Assembly (NCBI RefSeq): GCF_012033785.1
Contig: NZ_JAAVJC010000012.1
Coordinates: 1-47,697, forward strand
From: Streptomyces bohaiensis
GTDB lineage: Bacteria; Actinomycetota; Actinomycetes; Streptomycetales; Streptomycetaceae
Direction: 5' to 3'
DNA: 47,697 nt
Made by a program: the position numbers and the translations under genes. The notes beneath the pieces were generated by a model, which was not told where the DNA came from, searched no databases, and worked only from the letters and a program-made list of their open reading frames with translations. Below are positions 45,231-47,697 of the stretch, piece by piece (position 1 is the first letter of the stretch; each line of letters starts with the position of its first letter).

Positions 45231-46241
45231 GTGACCGTCGTGGGTCCCTTCGGGGTGAGCGTGCGGGACCAGGCACTGGAGGCAGATCTCCAGACCGGGC
45301 TGACCGCTGTCGAGGCGGGCCTGGTCGAGGCCACCAAGAGCGACGTGCCGTTCCTGAACGACACCGCCCAGCACCTGGTGCGTGCGGGCGGCAAGCGTTT
45401 CCGGCCGCTGCTGGTGATGCTGGCGGCGCAGTTCGCCGACCCGCACGCGCCGGGCGTGGTGCCGTCCGCGGTGGTGGTGGAGCTGACGCACCTCGCGACG
45501 CTCTACCACGACGACGTGATGGACGAGGCCGAGGTGCGGCGGGGCGTGCCGAGCGCCAACGCCCGCTGGGACAACTCGGTGGCGGTGCTGACCGGCGACT
45601 TCCTCTTCTCGCGGGCGTCGGCGATCGTGGCGGGGCTCGGCCCCGAGGCGGTCCGCATCCAGGCCGAGGCGTTCGAGCGGCTGGTGACCGGCCAGATCCT
45701 GGAGACGGCGGGTCCGCGCCCCGGTGACGACCCGGTCGACCACCACCTGGAGGTCATCGCAGGCAAGACCGGCTCGCTCATCGCCGTCTCGGGCCGGTTC
45801 GGCGCGCTGCTCTCCGGCGCGGACGAGGCGACCGTCCACACCCTGACGCAGTTCGGCGAGCGGATCGGCGTGGCGTTCCAGCTCGCGGACGATGTCCTGG
45901 ACATCACCGGCGATCCCCACGAGTCCGGGAAGACGCCCGGCACCGACCTGCGGGAGGGCATCGACACCCTCACCGTGCTGCGGCTGCGGCAGCAGGCCGC
46001 CGAGGGCGGCTCCCCCGAGGACCGCGCGCTGGTGGAACTGCTCGACTCCGACCTCAGCGACGACGCCCGCCACGCCGAGGCCCTCGCGGGGCTGCGCGCC
46101 CACCCGACACTGGCCTCGGCCCGTGCGGACGCGCTGCGGTACGCCGCCTCCGCGCGGGAGGCGCTGGCGCCGCTGCCGGAGATCCCGGCGAAGGCCGCGC
46201 TGGCCGGGCTCTGCGACGCCGTGGCGGACCGGACCGTCTGA
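45231..46241 (+). CDS. Long-chain trans-polyprenyl diphosphate synthase
   Basis: A 336-residue trans-prenyltransferase that extends allylic diphosphates with isopentenyl diphosphate. It has GGKRFRP (residues 53-59), the first aspartate-rich motif DDVMD (D94-D98) and the second DDVLD (D220-D224), and GKTGSLIAVSGRFGALL. The residue five before the first motif is Ala89; a small residue there permits long products, so a heptaprenyl- to nonaprenyl-type chain, likely the menaquinone tail, fits better than FPP or GGPP. The start GTG 45231 follows AGGAG. Context with menaquinone genes and nuo supports the role but does not fix the chain length. Confidence 0.93.
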   Translation: MTVVGPFGVSVRDQALEADLQTGLTAVEAGLVEATKSDVPFLNDTAQHLVRAGGKRFRPLLVMLAAQFADPHAPGVVPSAVVVELTHLATLYHDDVMDEAEVRRGVPSANARWDNSVAVLTGDFLFSRASAIVAGLGPEAVRIQAEAFERLVTGQILETAGPRPGDDPVDHHLEVIAGKTGSLIAVSGRFGALLSGADEATVHTLTQFGERIGVAFQLADDVLDITGDPHESGKTPGTDLREGIDTLTVLRLRQQAAEGGSPEDRALVELLDSDLSDDARHAEALAGLRAHPTLASARADALRYAASAREALAPLPEIPAKAALAGLCDAVADRTV

Positions 46242-46257
46242 ACCGGCGCGACCCGTG

Positions 46258-46277
46258 CGACCGGCGCGACCCGGTCG
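46258..46277 (+). terminator. Weak hairpin after the polyprenyl synthase gene
   Basis: A 7-bp stem (CGACCGG, 46258-46264, with 46271-46277) lies 16 nt past the stop codon. It is a modest terminator candidate. The remaining 390 nt before the next gene are GC-rich; a less GC-rich stretch at 46580-46615 probably holds the promoter of the LolA-like gene. No further gene is seen. Confidence 0.35.
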
Positions 46278-46665
46278 TCCCGCCGCCGGTCGGTGGCCGC
46301 GCCGGGCGGGGTCTCGTCGGCGGGCCGTCCGCCGGGGACGTGCCTGGGGACGTGCCTGAGGTCGACCGCCGCCACCCGGCGCCGCCCGGCAGGCCGCTGC
46401 CGAGGGCGCGGCGCGTCCCGGCCGCTGCCCCTGACACCCGCCCCCTGCCCGGTAGGCGGGCCACCGTGCCGGTGCGCGCGGTCGGCCTCCCCGGTGCTCG
46501 GGGGCTCCCCTAGGGGCCCCGGCCCCAGTCACGGCTCGGCCTCATACCGGCGGAGGAGTCCGACAGCAACCCCTGGGCCGACGTTTTTCCCGACGATCCG
46601 CGATCAAATCGGTAGTGACCCGGGAAACCGGGAAGGATCGCAGGGTCCGAGGAGATGGGGAAGAG

Positions 46666-47553
46666 ATGGCCATGAACAAGAAGCTCCGCCGAACCGTCGT
46701 TGCGGGCTCGGTGGTGTGCGGCGTCGGGCTGGTGGGAGCCGGCGTCTACCCGGCCCTGGCGAGCGACGGCGGCCCGGACCTTCCCGCGCTCTCCGCCGAG
46801 GAACTGCTCGTCAAGGTCGCGGAGTCCGAGACCGAGCAGCTCAGCGGCACCGTCCGCGTCGACATGGGTGTCGAGGTGCCCGCCCTCGGCTCGTTCGCCG
46901 AGCAGTTCGGCGGCCCGGCCGCCCGCCTCGCTTCGCTGGCCACCGGCAACAGCACCCTCCAGGTGGCACTCGACGGCGAGGAGCGGCAGCGGCTCGTCGT
47001 CGCCGACGGCGACGAGGAACTGAGCGTCATCCACAACGACGGTGACGTCTGGATGTACGACAGCGCCGACAACATTGCCTACCACGCCGATCTCGCCGAG
47101 CACGCCGAGAAGTCCGAGGCCGGCACGGACGGCGGGCAGCGGGGGAAGGCGCACGAGGAGTTCGCCTCGCTCACCCCGCAGCAGATGGCGCAGGAGGTGC
47201 TGGCGGGCGCGGGTGAACACGCCGAGATCACCGTGGACGGCACCGCGAGGATCGCCGGCCAGGACGCCTACCAGCTGCTGGTCGTCCCGCACGAGCCGGT
47301 CGAGGGAGCTGAGTTCGGCACCGTGGAGTCGGTCCGGATCTCCGTCGACGCGGAGACGGGGCTGCCGCTGGCCGTCACCGTCGCCGGCCCCGACCGCAAC
47401 CTGGTCGACGTGGCGTTCACCCACATCCGGTACGAGCAGCCCGCGGGCGGCACCTTCTACTTCACGCCGCCGAACGGCGCCGAGGTGGTCGACCTCAACG
47501 AGGAGAACCCGTTCGCCGGCTTCGGCGCGGACGGCTTCGCCTTCGGCCGCTGA
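46666..47553 (+). CDS. LolA-like exported protein (DUF2092-type)
   Basis: A 295-residue exported protein with a signal sequence (MAMNKKLRRTVVAG, hydrophobic core, cleavage after ALA near residue 28). The mature part is a LolA/LppX-like beta-sheet fold by pattern: an N-terminal LSAEELLVKVAESETEQLSGTVRVDM helix and strand, QRLVVADGDEELSVIHNDGDVWMYDSADN, and C-terminal RISVDAETGLPLAVTVAG followed by a PAGGTFYFTPPNGAEVV end. Such proteins bind a lipid or hydrophobic ligand in the cell envelope; the ligand is unknown. The start ATG 46666 follows GGGGAAG; ATG 46672 is an alternative. In related genomes an ABC transporter often follows, but the window ends too early to see. Confidence 0.85.
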   Translation: MAMNKKLRRTVVAGSVVCGVGLVGAGVYPALASDGGPDLPALSAEELLVKVAESETEQLSGTVRVDMGVEVPALGSFAEQFGGPAARLASLATGNSTLQVALDGEERQRLVVADGDEELSVIHNDGDVWMYDSADNIAYHADLAEHAEKSEAGTDGGQRGKAHEEFASLTPQQMAQEVLAGAGEHAEITVDGTARIAGQDAYQLLVVPHEPVEGAEFGTVESVRISVDAETGLPLAVTVAGPDRNLVDVAFTHIRYEQPAGGTFYFTPPNGAEVVDLNEENPFAGFGADGFAFGR

Positions 47554-47564
47554 CCGACGGCGCA

Positions 47565-47625
47565 GCCACCGCCGCACCACGGCCACCGCCGCACCACGGC
47601 GACGGTCACCACGGCGACGGTCACC
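47565..47625 (+). repeat. Short tandem repeats past the LolA-like gene
   Basis: Two perfect copies of a 17-bp unit (47565-47581, 47582-47598) run into two perfect copies of a 15-bp unit (47596-47610, 47611-47625). Both units share a CACCACGG-like core. They are noncoding as far as I can see; the window ends 72 nt later. Confidence 0.75.
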
Positions 47626-47697
47626 GCTGCAACTCGGCTGCGGCCCCGCCGGCGCGGCGCCACCGGGCCCGGCGGCCGCCACCACCGAGGTGGCGGT

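Noticed and set aside
47565..47625. Repeats at the window end as a CRISPR array
   Set aside because: The units are directly adjacent, without spacers, and only two copies each; no cas gene is present.

Overview
The window is a stretch of core chromosome from a very GC-rich actinobacterium, most likely Streptomyces or a close relative. The grounds are the very high GC with G/C-saturated third codon positions, frequent GTG starts, TAGGGT/TAGGCT-type -10 boxes often placed 6-8 nt before a start codon (leaderless mRNAs), an XRE-DUF5753/DUF397 gene pair, a futalosine-type menaquinone pathway and a PspAB-HtpX pair. I see no insertion sequence, prophage, tRNA, rRNA or CRISPR array. Assignments come from reading protein motifs; no database search was run.

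Region 1 (1-10.2 kb): a Ser/Thr kinase cut by the window edge, mqnA (chorismate dehydratase), a cold-shock protein with a structured 5' leader, a PBP4-type D,D-carboxypeptidase, a DAACS-family symporter preceded by a 35-residue candidate leader peptide and a hairpin, a DUF4229 membrane protein, a GNAT acetyltransferase, and mqnE, an Lrp/AsnC regulator and ubiX in one row. Three genes here belong to menaquinone synthesis by the futalosine route.

Region 2 (10.5-20.4 kb): a lipoprotein whose apparent start codon is ATC, a rhomboid protease, an O-methyltransferase, a Cys/His-rich membrane protein, a LysE exporter, a zinc alcohol dehydrogenase, an NlpC/P60 cell-wall hydrolase, HtpX, PspAB and a TauE/SafE permease. 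Several of these serve the envelope or membrane stress.

Region 3 (20.9-37.5 kb): a complete 14-gene nuoA-N operon for the proton-pumping NADH:menaquinone oxidoreductase (complex I). It has a candidate -10 box and a match to the Rex redox-repressor operator in front and a strong hairpin terminator behind. Most genes overlap by 4 nt, which suggests translational coupling.

Region 4 (37.5-47.7 kb): two similar small lipoproteins of unknown function on either side of a tandem CNNM/CBS membrane-protein pair and an XRE-DUF397 module with a divergent unknown gene and a 16-bp palindrome; then fumarylacetoacetase, a long-chain polyprenyl diphosphate synthase (probably for the menaquinone tail) and a LolA-like exported protein.

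The linking theme is menaquinone respiration: head-group enzymes (mqnA, mqnE, ubiX), a side-chain enzyme (polyprenyl synthase) and the main quinone-reducing complex (nuo) lie within 47 kb, and redox control of nuo by Rex is likely.
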